In this document: piece by piece, positions 7,320 to 17,200 of the stretch
How positions within the stretch are numbered: position 1 is the first letter of the stretch
Layout: each line of letters opens with the position of its first letter
Source of the DNA: H2-BAC3 sp045863035
Lineage (GTDB): Bacteria; Bacteroidota; Ignavibacteria; Ignavibacteriales; Ignavibacteriaceae
Direction of reading: 5' to 3'
Assembly (NCBI GenBank): GCA_045863035.1
Contig: BTUV01000004.1
Location: forward strand, 1-64,000
DNA length: 64,000 nt
Program-made: the position numbers and the translations under genes
The notes under the pieces: generated by a model
Databases searched by the model: none
Told to the model about the DNA's origin: nothing
What the model saw: the letters and a program-made list of their open reading frames with translations, nothing else

Positions 7320-9146
7320 TTATTTTAGCAGCAACAGTTTCAGAGATTTGTTAACTGTTATACCTCTGGCTCTCAGCAGATACGAACCGCTTGCAAGTCC
7401 ATCTCCCCGTACTGTAAAAGTGTGTTTTCCTGCTTCAAATTGTGCATTCTCATTAATAACCAAAACTCTTCTGCCTATCATATCATAAAGTTCGATTATA
7501 AATTCTGCCGGTGAAGGAAGAACCATGCTTATTGTGGTAACCGGGTTAAAAGGATTCGGGTATGCAGCGATTTGAAAATCGGTAACTGATTGAACTTCAC
7601 TGACTGAGACAACCGGGAATAATGGAATAATTTCGGGCGCGCTTTCATTCCACAAACGGTCAGTAGAAGTGAGCAGATACAGATAGGGATTAGCTGAGTC
7701 AACCACGGTGGCATGTGTATAGGATGTGGCCTCTTTTCTGATTATGGCAACAATATCTTCTGCTTTTCTTTGGTAGCTTATAATTGAATCGGGATGGGGG
7801 TATCCGGTATATTTGTATAATATATACCGGTGTGGAAGATCACCGTCTGAAGCAACGGTTGGATGTGTCCAGGTTACTCTTACCGACTGTGGGTTAATGG
7901 TAAACTCACCAGCTGCCGGGGGCAAGGAGGGGATGGAATCAAGCCATGGCATCGGAGGGATAAGAGCCGGGTATTTATATAAATCATTTCTAAGGGAATC
8001 CTGAACTCCCAGCAGATTATTAGTGATTGATTTTGAACTAAAGAAGACACTTCCCTTAACTTTGTCAAAAGTTCTGATGAACCTGATTTGATGAGGCATC
8101 TGAGTAGGGTTGAGCCAGGTTGTGTCCTGCGAACCATTTCCGATCTTATAAGCAGCATGACCGACAAATACCTGGCGATCAAACGCATTATCATTCCACC
8201 AGGGGGTTAGCACTTCGAACCTGGCAGGCGGGAATCCAATATTCCAATATATTTGGGGGTTAATATAGTCAACCCACCCCTCCTGAATCCATTTTCTCGA
8301 ATCGGCGAATACCTGATCGTAGCTCTGAAATCCGCTCGTGGCTGAGCCATTTGGGTCGGTGCTCTGGTTCCGCCAAATACCAAAAGGGCTAATGCCGAAT
8401 TTTACGTGTTTCTTAACTGATTTGATACTATCCCGAACCATTTGGACAAGCATATTTACATTGTTCCTGCGCCAGTCATCCTTATTGGTGAATCCTCTGG
8501 GAAAAAGAATGAACGTGGAATCATCTTCAAAGACAACATTAGTTTGCGGATAGGGATAAAAATAGTCGTCAAAATGAATACCGTCAATATCATATCTGCG
8601 GACAACATCCATAATTACAGAGGTAACATAATCCATCACTTCAGGATTGCCCGGATCGAGCCACTTATACACGCCATACTCTTTAACCCATTGTGGTTTC
8701 CTTTTACTTACGTGTGAGGAGTGGACACTACTGGTATTTTTATTCATTACCGCCCGATAAGGGTTTACCCAGGCGTGCAGTTCTATACCTCTCTTGTGAG
8801 CTTCATCCACCATGAATGTGAGCGGGTCATAAAGAGGATTCGGCGGGGTTCCTTGCGTGCCGGTGAGCCATTCGCTCCAGGGTTCGATATTGCTGATATA
8901 AAACGCATCACAGGTCGGACGTATTTGGGCAAAAATGGTATTAATGCCGTTCAGTTTATGGCGGTCTAAGAGGGTTATAAATTCACTCTGTTGCTGTGCG
9001 GGAGTCAGGTTCTTACTGGTTGGCCAGTCGATATTTGACACGGAGGCAACCCAAATAGACCGTACTTCCCTCAGAGGGGAAACCGATTGTGGGTAAGAGG
9101 TCTGGCTCAAGAGAAAAAGCAGAATTACATGTACAGAGAATTTCAT
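7320..9146 (-). CDS. Secreted glycosyl-hydrolase-like 10 (GHL10/DUF187) protein with T9SS sorting domain
   Basis: 608 residues. A signal peptide (about 1-20, ending near SYPQS) is followed by a GHL10 TIM-barrel-like domain (about 27-390) with EVRSIWVASVSNIDWP at its start, AQIRPTCDAFY, ELHAWVNPYR and DGIHFDDYFYPYP. A fibronectin-III-like region (about 410-520) comes next, then a C-terminal T9SS type A sorting domain (about 530-608) with AYPNPFNPVTTI and a GSYLLRARG...KSLKLLLLK tail. GHL10 enzymes such as YngK are thought to cut glycans; the substrate is unknown. The tail predicts export across the outer membrane and surface anchoring or release. Confidence 0.9.
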   Translation of the reverse strand: MKFSVHVILLFLLSQTSYPQSVSPLREVRSIWVASVSNIDWPTSKNLTPAQQQSEFITLLDRHKLNGINTIFAQIRPTCDAFYISNIEPWSEWLTGTQGTPPNPLYDPLTFMVDEAHKRGIELHAWVNPYRAVMNKNTSSVHSSHVSKRKPQWVKEYGVYKWLDPGNPEVMDYVTSVIMDVVRRYDIDGIHFDDYFYPYPQTNVVFEDDSTFILFPRGFTNKDDWRRNNVNMLVQMVRDSIKSVKKHVKFGISPFGIWRNQSTDPNGSATSGFQSYDQVFADSRKWIQEGWVDYINPQIYWNIGFPPARFEVLTPWWNDNAFDRQVFVGHAAYKIGNGSQDTTWLNPTQMPHQIRFIRTFDKVKGSVFFSSKSITNNLLGVQDSLRNDLYKYPALIPPMPWLDSIPSLPPAAGEFTINPQSVRVTWTHPTVASDGDLPHRYILYKYTGYPHPDSIISYQRKAEDIVAIIRKEATSYTHATVVDSANPYLYLLTSTDRLWNESAPEIIPLFPVVSVSEVQSVTDFQIAAYPNPFNPVTTISMVLPSPAEFIIELYDMIGRRVLVINENAQFEAGKHTFTVRGDGLASGSYLLRARGITVNKSLKLLLLK

Positions 9147-9380
9147 TTCATAAACCGGGAATAATGTAGAATAAAAATAGGTATTGTAAAAATTTCTTCA
9201 AAATATAAATATATCATTCTGGCAGAAACGCTTAACCTGTGCCCTGCCGCGAAGTAAGAATTCAGTCACTGAATTCTTCCCCCTGTCATTGAATTTTTCC
9301 GAAAGTACTAAAGAAAAGTACAACGGATAATATTTTTTTAGTTTAGAGGTGCAGATTATCCACACTTAAAGAGGTCAGAG
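9147..9380. promoter_or_regulatory. Divergent intergenic region with palindrome and spaced repeats
   Basis: The region separates the GHL10 gene (-) from the HEAT-repeat gene (+). It contains a perfect 10-bp inverted repeat with a 3-nt spacer (9256-9265/9269-9278). The right arm of this repeat recurs in degenerate form exactly 20 bp later (TCACTGAATTCTT at 9266, TCATTGAATTTTT at 9286). This looks like an operator with three half-sites. No defined promoter hexamers were assigned. Confidence 0.4.
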
Positions 9381-9785
9381 ATGAAAAAGTTAATGCTTCC
9401 GTTTGTTCTGTTTTTTCTCATTATTGCAACAGGCAATATTCACGCCGGAAACCCCTCCGGAACTATTTCAGCAGCACAGAAAGATGTGATTGTTGAAAAT
9501 CTTCTTAACGGGCTTTCCTCCGGTAACATGGGGCTGATGGTCAGTTCAGCACAGTTTCTTGCTGAATACAAATCAGTCCGTTCAGTTATTCCGCTTATGC
9601 AGATGCTTCATGAATCAGAAAATGAAGAATCAAGAATTGCAGCAGCACTTTCGCTGGTAAAGATTGGTGACCCGCGCGGAGTTTTTGCAGTCCGGCAGGC
9701 AGCACACTTCGATGAAAGTGAACAGGTGCGTTCAATGTGCATGAAATTCTATTGCGCGTATCTTTGCGGAAAAACTGACCAGTGA
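9381..9785 (+). CDS. Small exported HEAT-repeat protein
   Basis: 134 residues with a clear signal peptide (MKKLMLPFVLFFLIIATGNIHAG, cleavage near residue 22). The mature part is helical with two to three HEAT-like repeats; the motif SRIAAALSLVKIGDPRGVFAV is characteristic, followed by SEQVRSMCMKF. HEAT repeats are protein-interaction scaffolds, so it is probably a periplasmic binding or adaptor protein. The start ATG has an upstream AGAGGTCAGAG ribosome site. It is monocistronic between a divergent region and a bidirectional terminator. The two Cys near the C terminus (FYCAYLCG) could form a disulfide. Confidence 0.8.
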   Translation: MKKLMLPFVLFFLIIATGNIHAGNPSGTISAAQKDVIVENLLNGLSSGNMGLMVSSAQFLAEYKSVRSVIPLMQMLHESENEESRIAAALSLVKIGDPRGVFAVRQAAHFDESEQVRSMCMKFYCAYLCGKTDQ

Positions 9786-9798
9786 CTCAGTAATAGTG

Positions 9799-9832
9799 AT
9801 CAGCCGGATATATATAACACTATCCGGCTGAT
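9799..9832. terminator. Bidirectional terminator between convergent genes
   Basis: A perfect 12-bp stem (9799-9810 with 9821-9832) with a 10-nt AT-rich loop lies 13 nt after the HEAT-repeat stop and just after the stop of the convergent peptidase gene. Confidence 0.85.
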
Positions 9833-9834
9833 TA

Positions 9835-11220
9835 TTATTCTAATCCTTCCTCACTTATCAGCAGCGCAAGCAGCGTAATAGCAGCGCTTCCTAATGCAAA
9901 CTCTCTGGGGTTAACTTCGCTAAAAACATCGTTTGCTGAGTGATGGTAGTCAAAGTATCGCTGATCATCAGGCACGTATCCAATCAGCGCTTTTGTATTT
10001 TGTAAAAATGATATATCAACACCACTGCCCCCTTTTCTTATCCACTCAATACCTGTTCTGTTGAGCAGAGGAAGCCACTGTTGCATGTGAGCTATTGTTG
10101 CAGAATCAGAATCCACGCTAAAACCTCTTGGTGTAAATGCGCCTCTATCTGACTCAATAGCAGCATAATGAATATCAGAAGCTGCATGCGCAAAGTCAGC
10201 GTATGTTCTTGCACCACGGACTCCGTTTTCTTCGTTCATGTAAAAAATGCAGCGAAGTGTGCGTGAAGGTTTAAGCTGAAGTTTCTTAATGATATATAAA
10301 GATTCCAGCCCCTGCACACATCCGGCTGCATCATCATGGGCGCCATCCCCCTGATCCCACGAGTCATAATGTCCGCTTACAACAATAATCTCATTTGGCA
10401 AAACACTTCCTTTTATTTCACAGATGAGATTATATGACTCAGCGTCAGGATTTGTTTTACAGTTCAGACGCAGTGTAATTCTGGTATTTTGATCTGAAGC
10501 AATACTCTTGCTTAAATAATCTGCATCTTGAATCCCGATTGCAACAAATGGAATTTTTACTATGGTTGTGTCATATCTGATCATTCCAACGTGTGGGGTA
10601 TTGTCATTTCTGGTTGTGATTGACCGGAGTATGGCTGCAACCGCGCCATATCTTGCTGCTTCAATTGCGCCGGTGGAGCGAAAGCGAACAGCTTTACCAT
10701 ATCCGCTAAACGTGTTTACCAGACTATGATCGAAAGGGACATTGTAAAAAACAATTTTCCCTTTTACTTCATTAGCTCTGGCTTTTAGTTCGTCGTAACT
10801 TGAAATCTCAATCACCTCTGCCGTGAGACCATTTTGGGGAGTTTCCACACTGCCACCGAGTGCTGCAATGCTGAGTTTCCGGTTCATGTTTCCTTCTCTT
10901 ATGTGGAAGGCCTCTTCGACATCACCTCGCTCCCAATGTGGCACCATCGTTTTCTGAAGCCAGACGGTGTCAAAGCCCATCTGCTCCATTTTCTGTTTAG
11001 CAAACATTATCGCTTTGATCGATTGTTCTGAACCGCTCAGCCGGGGTCCTATCTTGCAGATTTCACCGAGCAGGTTGTATCCGGTCAGCTCAGTAAGTGC
11101 AATAGAGATTATGGAATCAGCAAGGGGAGGAGTTATTTTAACGGGAGTAATTGGTTCTCCCGCAAAACCGGTGTTGTGAAGACCAACAAAAAGAAGCAGT
11201 AAGGTCAGAAAAAAATTCAT
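9835..11220 (-). CDS. Secreted M28-family metallopeptidase with PA domain
   Basis: 461 residues with a signal peptide (about 1-20). A protease-associated (PA) insert spans roughly 125-240. The di-zinc peptidase domain has the expected ligands: His284 (VSGHYDSWD), bridging Asp296 (GAHDDAAG), Glu330/Glu331 (MNEENG), Asp358 (ESDRGAF) and a late His in DYHHSANDVF. The arrangement resembles carboxypeptidase Q/aminopeptidase-type M28 enzymes that trim dipeptides or peptide ends in the periplasm or outside the cell. There is no T9SS tail, so it is probably periplasmic. It is divergent from the cupin gene across 46 bp. Confidence 0.92.
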   Translation of the reverse strand: MNFFLTLLLLFVGLHNTGFAGEPITPVKITPPLADSIISIALTELTGYNLLGEICKIGPRLSGSEQSIKAIMFAKQKMEQMGFDTVWLQKTMVPHWERGDVEEAFHIREGNMNRKLSIAALGGSVETPQNGLTAEVIEISSYDELKARANEVKGKIVFYNVPFDHSLVNTFSGYGKAVRFRSTGAIEAARYGAVAAILRSITTRNDNTPHVGMIRYDTTIVKIPFVAIGIQDADYLSKSIASDQNTRITLRLNCKTNPDAESYNLICEIKGSVLPNEIIVVSGHYDSWDQGDGAHDDAAGCVQGLESLYIIKKLQLKPSRTLRCIFYMNEENGVRGARTYADFAHAASDIHYAAIESDRGAFTPRGFSVDSDSATIAHMQQWLPLLNRTGIEWIRKGGSGVDISFLQNTKALIGYVPDDQRYFDYHHSANDVFSEVNPREFALGSAAITLLALLISEEGLE

Positions 11221-11266
11221 CTTGTTTAGTATATTGTCAATTAATAAAAAGTTGAAAGGAAAAACA

Positions 11267-11764
11267 TTGCAAAATACTAACGCAGAACTTTATATTAAAG
11301 AACTTGCTTTAATTCCCCATCCGGAAGGGGGATTTTACAGAGAAATTTACCGTTCTCCTGATGTTTTTACTCCTGAGTATCTGAACACAGAGAGGAGCTA
11401 TATGACCTCAATTTATTTCCTTTTACGATCGGGTGAATTTTCGTCTTTCCATCGTTTACGGAGTGATGAGCTATGGTATTATCATTTGGGAAGCCCGGTT
11501 AGTATTTACATTCTTGATGAAGAAAGTAATCTCCACCAACATACACTCGGTAAGAACCTTTCAAAGGGGGAGGAACTTCAGGTTGTTTTCAGGAAGGGGA
11601 CATGGTTTGCCGCTACCCCGGCGGAGGAGAACTCCTTCTCGTTGTTTGGTTGTGCTGTTTCACCGGGATTTCATTTCGATGACTTCGAATTGGGAAACCG
11701 ACTCAAACTTCATGAAAAATTTCCTCAGTTTCACGAGCTAATTGAGAAGTTTACATTGGGCTGA
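11267..11764 (+). CDS. Cupin-5 (DUF985) family protein
   Basis: The start is TTG 11267 with AAAGGA six bases upstream; longer in-frame starts at 11222 lack a site. The 165-residue product is a single beta-barrel cupin. It begins with the family motif ELALIPHPEGGFYREIYRS, followed by TSIYFLL, FHRLRSDELWYYHLGSPVSIYIL, and the second motif WFAATPAEENSFSLFGCAVSPGFHFDDFELG. DUF985 proteins (yeast YML079w type) bind small ligands in the barrel, but no reaction is firmly established. The 3' end is one base from the convergent ABC permease stop, with no terminator between them. Confidence 0.9.
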   Translation: MQNTNAELYIKELALIPHPEGGFYREIYRSPDVFTPEYLNTERSYMTSIYFLLRSGEFSSFHRLRSDELWYYHLGSPVSIYILDEESNLHQHTLGKNLSKGEELQVVFRKGTWFAATPAEENSFSLFGCAVSPGFHFDDFELGNRLKLHEKFPQFHELIEKFTLG

Positions 11765-11765
11765 C

Positions 11766-13463
11766 TCAAATCACAATATCTTTTTTATAAGAGCGGATAC
11801 CAAAAACTATTCCGGCAACTGAGAGCAGAAATGAAATGGTAAAGAATATCATGGTTGTTTTTAGCAGAACAACATAGTTCATACTGCCGCCGGATAGTCC
11901 TGAATTCTGAAAAAAGAGCCGGATATTCGGGGCAAGCAACAATAACTCAAGCATGATATATCCCATTGATATCAGGAATGAAATTGAAGCGCCGGATGAT
12001 GAAGATATTCGTATCGGATTTTTTTCTTTATAATTTGGGAATAAACCTCCCATCCCGAAATTGATAGCAGCAACAGTGAAAGCAGAAATAATGGTAGCGG
12101 TGAATGAAAAAATATACAGTTCACCTTCAAACCTCCGGTTCGCGAAATGGGTTAATGCTAAACTGAGCAGCATTATCCCGGTCATCAGTACAGCAAACTT
12201 TGATACTGCATAACGGAATATATTCACCGGCGCAGACCGGAGCCGCCAGAAAGTTTCACCTTCTAGACTCAAATGAGGGAAGATAAAACGTAATGCGAGT
12301 GTTACAATCATAAAATGGATAAAAAGAAAAAACACCAGAAAAACAGTGGTTTGTGTGTCGGGGTCATAACTCATAAACATTCTGAATGGACGACCTCCAA
12401 TACTTCCGGTGAAAAGCACAATAAGGATTATCAGCAATGCCAGGTGCAGGATCTGCACCGGTTCGCGCAAAAAAAGAAGATATTCTTTCCGGAAGAGACT
12501 TCCGGTTTTAGCCGATGTAAGAGTATCGACCGGCTTCCAGACAGGTATTTCATCTGACTTTTTTTTCTTTCCTGACGCGAGTTCTGAAACTGCCTGATAG
12601 CTGCGGTAGAAAAACTTATCAGCAATCAGCAACATCGCTATGAAAAATGCAGAAGTCAGTGAAATGATAAGAGCGAAATAAGATATTGCCAGGTGATATA
12701 TCTCACGCTGAATCCAGTAAAGTGCATCAGCTATCCAGATGCCCGGGAAGATTTTTATTAAAGGGGAGTCAAGTGAGTTTAGATATAAGCTTAAACGCGC
12801 TTCTAAATAGGAGCTCTGTGCAACTAATTCAACAGGATCATTCAATTTAAAAAAAACTGCCGTCACTGCAATATATCCGGCTGCAATGATGCCAATTGTC
12901 AGTTTTGGTCCTGCTGATTCAGCAATTCGTACAATGAGAAAGAGGATTAACACGCCAAGTATTCCGGCTAAAAGCAAAAAGGGAAGAACCAGACCTGCTA
13001 AAACAATAAAATAAAAACTCAGAGGTTCGTTAAAGTAATTACCGTAAGCCAGAAGTGAGGAACAAATAATTAAAAAAAGTGTACCGGAGGAGTAAAAGAA
13101 ATTATCAATAAACTTGATGAGAAAAACCTGTTTAAACGAGACGGGCTTTGATAAAAGAAAATTTACTTCTTTGGAACGGTAAAAAGTAGCAAACCCGACC
13201 AGAATGTTCCCCGCGCTTACTGTAAGAAAAACCATAAAGAGGATAATTGCAGCAAAACGATGGAAAAAGAAGAGTCCTATTTTATAATCATCAAGTAACA
13301 GGAGAATTACTTTTTGAGTAAAAATATACATCCCGGCTGCAAAACCGGCATAGACCAAAAGCAGTGCAAGATTTTTTAACAATTCAGCCGGAGCAATTTC
13401 TGATTTGCTTACTCTTACATTGGCAAGAAACTTATAATAGAATAGATGCCTGAGCAGTGTCAT
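11766..13463 (-). CDS. ABC-2-type exporter permease
   Basis: 565 residues with about twelve hydrophobic helices, charged loops around residues 290-320 (SGKKKKSDE) and no ATP-binding motifs. It resembles the large putative ABC exporter permeases found next to a single ATPase gene. The ATG (13461-13463) overlaps the original stop (TGA, 13460-13462) of the ATPase reading frame, a classic coupled pair, so both form one exporter in the inner membrane. The early segment LSKPVSFKQVFLIKFIDNFF recalls permeases with cytoplasmic coupling helices. Substrate unknown. If the ATPase is inactive because of its internal stop, this permease has no partner in the window. Confidence 0.8.
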   Translation of the reverse strand: MTLLRHLFYYKFLANVRVSKSEIAPAELLKNLALLLVYAGFAAGMYIFTQKVILLLLDDYKIGLFFFHRFAAIILFMVFLTVSAGNILVGFATFYRSKEVNFLLSKPVSFKQVFLIKFIDNFFYSSGTLFLIICSSLLAYGNYFNEPLSFYFIVLAGLVLPFLLLAGILGVLILFLIVRIAESAGPKLTIGIIAAGYIAVTAVFFKLNDPVELVAQSSYLEARLSLYLNSLDSPLIKIFPGIWIADALYWIQREIYHLAISYFALIISLTSAFFIAMLLIADKFFYRSYQAVSELASGKKKKSDEIPVWKPVDTLTSAKTGSLFRKEYLLFLREPVQILHLALLIILIVLFTGSIGGRPFRMFMSYDPDTQTTVFLVFFLFIHFMIVTLALRFIFPHLSLEGETFWRLRSAPVNIFRYAVSKFAVLMTGIMLLSLALTHFANRRFEGELYIFSFTATIISAFTVAAINFGMGGLFPNYKEKNPIRISSSSGASISFLISMGYIMLELLLLAPNIRLFFQNSGLSGGSMNYVVLLKTTMIFFTISFLLSVAGIVFGIRSYKKDIVI

Positions 13464-13564
13464 TTAACTAATTCGAGAAAAAACTCTTCTAAGGAAAGAA
13501 AATTCCTTTCCTGAAAGTCTTTAAAGGCCTCTCGCGGTCCGTCAAAAATGAGTTTGCCATCTTA
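13460..13564 (-). pseudogene. Severed C-terminal segment of the ABC ATPase reading frame
   Basis: Immediately after the TAA the same frame reads DGKLIFDGPREAFKDF... and ends ...EEFFLELVK, then TGA at 13460-13462. The DGKLIFDGP motif is the usual strand and turn that follows the last helix of ABC-2 ATPases. The stop retains the ATGA overlap with the permease start. So the frame is intact on both sides of one stop codon, which could derive from AAA, CAA or GAA by a single base change. Translational coupling to the permease would be lost if ribosomes leave at the TAA. Confidence 0.75.
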
Positions 13565-14179
13565 AAGAATGCCGATTCGTGTACAAATTTCTTCAGCGAC
13601 ATTCAGACTGTGTGTTGTCATCAGTACAGCAGAACCAGTGTTAGCCAGAGCTTGAAATGTTTCTTTTACCAATTTTGCACTTTGAGGATCAAGACCAACC
13701 ATAGGTTCATCAACAACAATCAGACCCGGGTTATGAAGCAAAGAAGAAGCGATTGAAATTCTCTGTTTCATCCCTTGTGAGTAGGTCTCTGTTCGCCGGT
13801 CAATCCATGATCCAATTCGTAGTGTATCACTTATTTTTTCAATCCTCTCTTTCAGTTCATGATGCGGAATGTTAAAAAGTCCGCCTGAAAAAAAGAGAAA
13901 TTCTCTTCCTGTGAGTTTTTCATAAAGAAAAGGTTGATCCGGGATATATCCAAGCCGGTGCTTTGCCTGATCAGGGTTACTGGTCAGGTTGAAGCCGTCT
14001 ATAAAAATATTTCCTGAGGTCGGGCGGAGTAAACCGGAAATCATTTTTATAGTTGTGGTTTTACCTGCACCGTTTGGACCTAAAAATCCAAAAAACTCGC
14101 CCGGCTCAATCTGAAGGTTTAGATTTTCAAGCGCAGTGAAATTACCATAACTTTTGTTCAGGTTCTGTAGGGTCAGCAT
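13562..14179 (-). CDS. ABC transporter ATP-binding protein, interrupted near its C terminus by an in-frame TAA
   Basis: The open part encodes 205 residues with all catalytic motifs: Walker A GPNGAGKTT (about 35-43), Q-loop, signature YSQGMKQR, Walker B LIVVDEP, D-loop and the H-loop His in TTHSLNVAEE. Reading stops at TAA (13562-13564) just after RIGIL. The same frame then continues for 33 codons with good homology-like sequence (see the following entry) to a TGA that overlaps the permease ATG. A full-length protein would be 239 residues, the normal size. The gene is either a fresh nonsense mutant, a sequencing error or a site of readthrough. The catalytic core may still work without the tail. 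Confidence 0.85.
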   Translation of the reverse strand: MLTLQNLNKSYGNFTALENLNLQIEPGEFFGFLGPNGAGKTTTIKMISGLLRPTSGNIFIDGFNLTSNPDQAKHRLGYIPDQPFLYEKLTGREFLFFSGGLFNIPHHELKERIEKISDTLRIGSWIDRRTETYSQGMKQRISIASSLLHNPGLIVVDEPMVGLDPQSAKLVKETFQALANTGSAVLMTTHSLNVAEEICTRIGIL

Positions 14180-14223
14180 ATTTATTTATAACAGCGGCGG
14201 GGGAGTGAAGGTTCCGGTCTGAG

Positions 14224-17200
14224 TTAACCTTCAATAACTCTTACATCTTCTGATGTAATGGTGATCAGGTCTTGGTCAGTCAGATTTGATACAGTCAGGA
14301 TTCTTTCTTCCTGATTGCTTATTGCTTTGTAAAGTACATTACGAACGGTACGGGCATTACCGAAGTTTTTGTCTCTCGCATTATAAAGCATGGTGAAATA
14401 AACAAGGAGCGAGCGGGAAGCTCCCTCGTCAAGTTTATATCCGCTTTTTACTGCAATGGAGAGCGCAATATTAAGCATCTGTTGAGGGTCATAATCCTCA
14501 AATTCAAAGAAATTTGTAAAGCGGCTTCTCATTCCCGGATTTGCGTCAAGAAACTCCTGCATCTCGTTGGTATAACCGGCGACAATTACCACAAGCGAAT
14601 CTTTGAAATCTTCCATCCGTTTAAGCAGAGTATCAATTGCTTCCTGACCGAAATCATTACCTCCGCGTGCTAAAGTATATGCCTCATCAATAAAAAGAGT
14701 GCCCCCTAATGCTTTCTGAATAACTTCTTCAGTTTTAGCTGAAGTCTGCCCCTGATATCCGGCGACTAAAGCAGCACGGTCAACTTCCACAAGATGCCCC
14801 TTCTCAAGCAGACCCATTTCCTTATATACTTTGCTTAGTAAACGCGCAACTGTTGTTTTACCGGTGCCGGGATTACCAAGAAATGCTGCATGCAGATTTT
14901 TTCTGAGTACAGTTAAACCACGGGCTTCTCTCATTTTGGCAACTTTAAGTCCGGAGATAAGTTTTTCAACAGATTTTTTAACAGAATCAAGACCGGTAAG
15001 TTCACTTAATTCAATAAGATGCTTTTCAAGAAGTTCTTTATTACCTTCAACCGCAACTACTTTTTTCTCTTCCGGTTTATGTTTGCCGATTCCTGATATA
15101 TCCTCAGGGAGAACTATGCTGGTATTTTCCGGAGTTCTTTCCTCTTTGGGTATATCAGCTACACGAAGCAGATGATTCCGGGCGGTTGAGTCAACAAGAT
15201 TTCTTACCAGACGGGCATTGCCAAAATTCTTATCGCGCTGCCGGTAAAGCTCATTAAAGTGAATTTTAACCGCTTCTTCTGCTTCCGGATTCATGGTAAG
15301 TCCTTTGCTCTTAAAAATACTCTGAGCTATTACCATAAGTTCATCCGGAGCGTAGTCTTCAAAGAAAATCTGTTTTGTAAATCTTGATTGCAGCCCCGGG
15401 TTGCTTTCCAGAAATTTTTTCATGTCATCGGTATATCCGGCAGCAATACAAATGAATTTGCCGCGGTCATCTTCCATCCGTTTCAGTAAAGTATCAATGG
15501 CTTCTTTGCCAAAATCATTTTCTCCGCCTTTAACCAGTGTATATGCTTCATCAATGAAAAGAGTTCCCCCCATTGATTGATTAATAAGCTCAGTGGTCTT
15601 TTCAGCAGTTTTACCAACGTAGGATGCAACAAGCTGCTGACGGTCTGCTTCGATAAGATGACCTTTTGGGAGAAGACCTAATGCAGAGAATATCTGACTC
15701 ACTATTCGGGCAACGGTAGTTTTACCTGTTCCGGGATTACCAAGAAATAGTAAATGATCAGCAAATCTGCTCTGAATACTTTCCCCCTGTTCAACATAAT
15801 ATCGGGCGAGTTTAACTAATTCATTTATTTCTTTTTTAACGGTGGGGAGTCCGGTGAGGCCGTTAAGCTGTGCAAGATATTTAGTAAGGTTTTCCTCATC
15901 AACACCGGCTTTTACTTCGGCCTTTGCAGTATGCTTCAGGATATCAGCAATATCTTCTTCTTTTATAGTTGTCAGTGCTGATTTGTCTCGCAATCTTTCC
16001 GGAAGACGGAGATAACGTTTACTGAGCGCCATCTTTGCATCGTTAAAGAGATTCCTGACCAGGCGGGCATTACCAAAAGTTTTATCCCGCTTTCTGTAAA
16101 GATTGGTAAACTCCTTCTTGAGCAGTTCAACCGCGCCCATCTCAACTGAATACTCTTCTTTTTCAGCCATAATTTTGAAGATCTCAATCAGTTCATCCGG
16201 ATTATAGTCTTCAAAATCAAAGAAGTGTGTGAAACGCGATTTCATTCCCGGATTAGAAGAAAGGAAATCATTCATCTCATCAGGATAACCTGCAGCAATT
16301 ACTGCGAACTGTCCTGCTTTGTCTTCCATCTTTTTAAGGAGTGTGTCAATTGCTTCCTGACCAAAATCCTGTCCGCTTCCCCCCTTTTTAACGAGAGTAT
16401 ATGCTTCGTCAATGAAAAGAAGCCCTCCCATTGAGTCTTCAATTATTTTCTCTGTCTTCTGAGCGGTTTCACCTATATACTGACCAACTAATGAGCCACG
16501 GTCAACTTCAACAATGTGACCTTTTTCAAGAATACCCATTGCCTTAAAAATTTTACCGAGTACTCTTGCAATAGTGGTTTTACCGGTACCCGGATTACCC
16601 AGGAAGACTGAATTGACTGAAAGATTACCGGCGGTTTTTAATCCTGATTTTTTCCGCTCGCGGATGAATTCAAGATAGTCAACAAAATCGCGCATTGACT
16701 GCTTCACTGATTTTAAGCCGGTAAATGTGTCCAATTGCGCAAGCAGGTCAACGAGTGACTCTTCTCCCTCAGGGACAGCAGGGGACTGGGAGTCTTTTGG
16801 TTTTTCTCCGGTTTTGTGAACTGCTGCTTTCTTTGCAAGTTCTTTTTCAATCTGATTTACGTCAATCTCTTCAGTATTAGGTATATCACTTATGCCGATG
16901 AGAAACCAGCGCTCACCAACCTTTTGATCGTGCAGATATATCTCAACTCTTGCCTGACCTCTCTGCCAGTATCCAATTGAATCTGTTCCCCAGCTTTCAA
17001 CGAATACGATATTCTTCCAGTCACGGTCAACCGCTACTTCAAAATCATGATGCCCTGCCTCTTCATTACCCATATACCAAACGGCAGTTCCATTAAGCAC
17101 TGAATCTTTGATATTAAAATAGGGATTAAGGATAATAACTTCCACACCTATATACTGAGCCCGGTTTTCTGCAAATTGAAGCATATATATACGCTCACCT

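Noticed and set aside
9356..9364. Perfect DnaA box TTATCCACA upstream of the HEAT-repeat gene (another in groEL near 21372)
   Set aside because: A single 9-mer is expected by chance at about this rate in 64 kb, and no cluster, AT-rich unwinding region or dnaA/dnaN gene is near. Not an origin.
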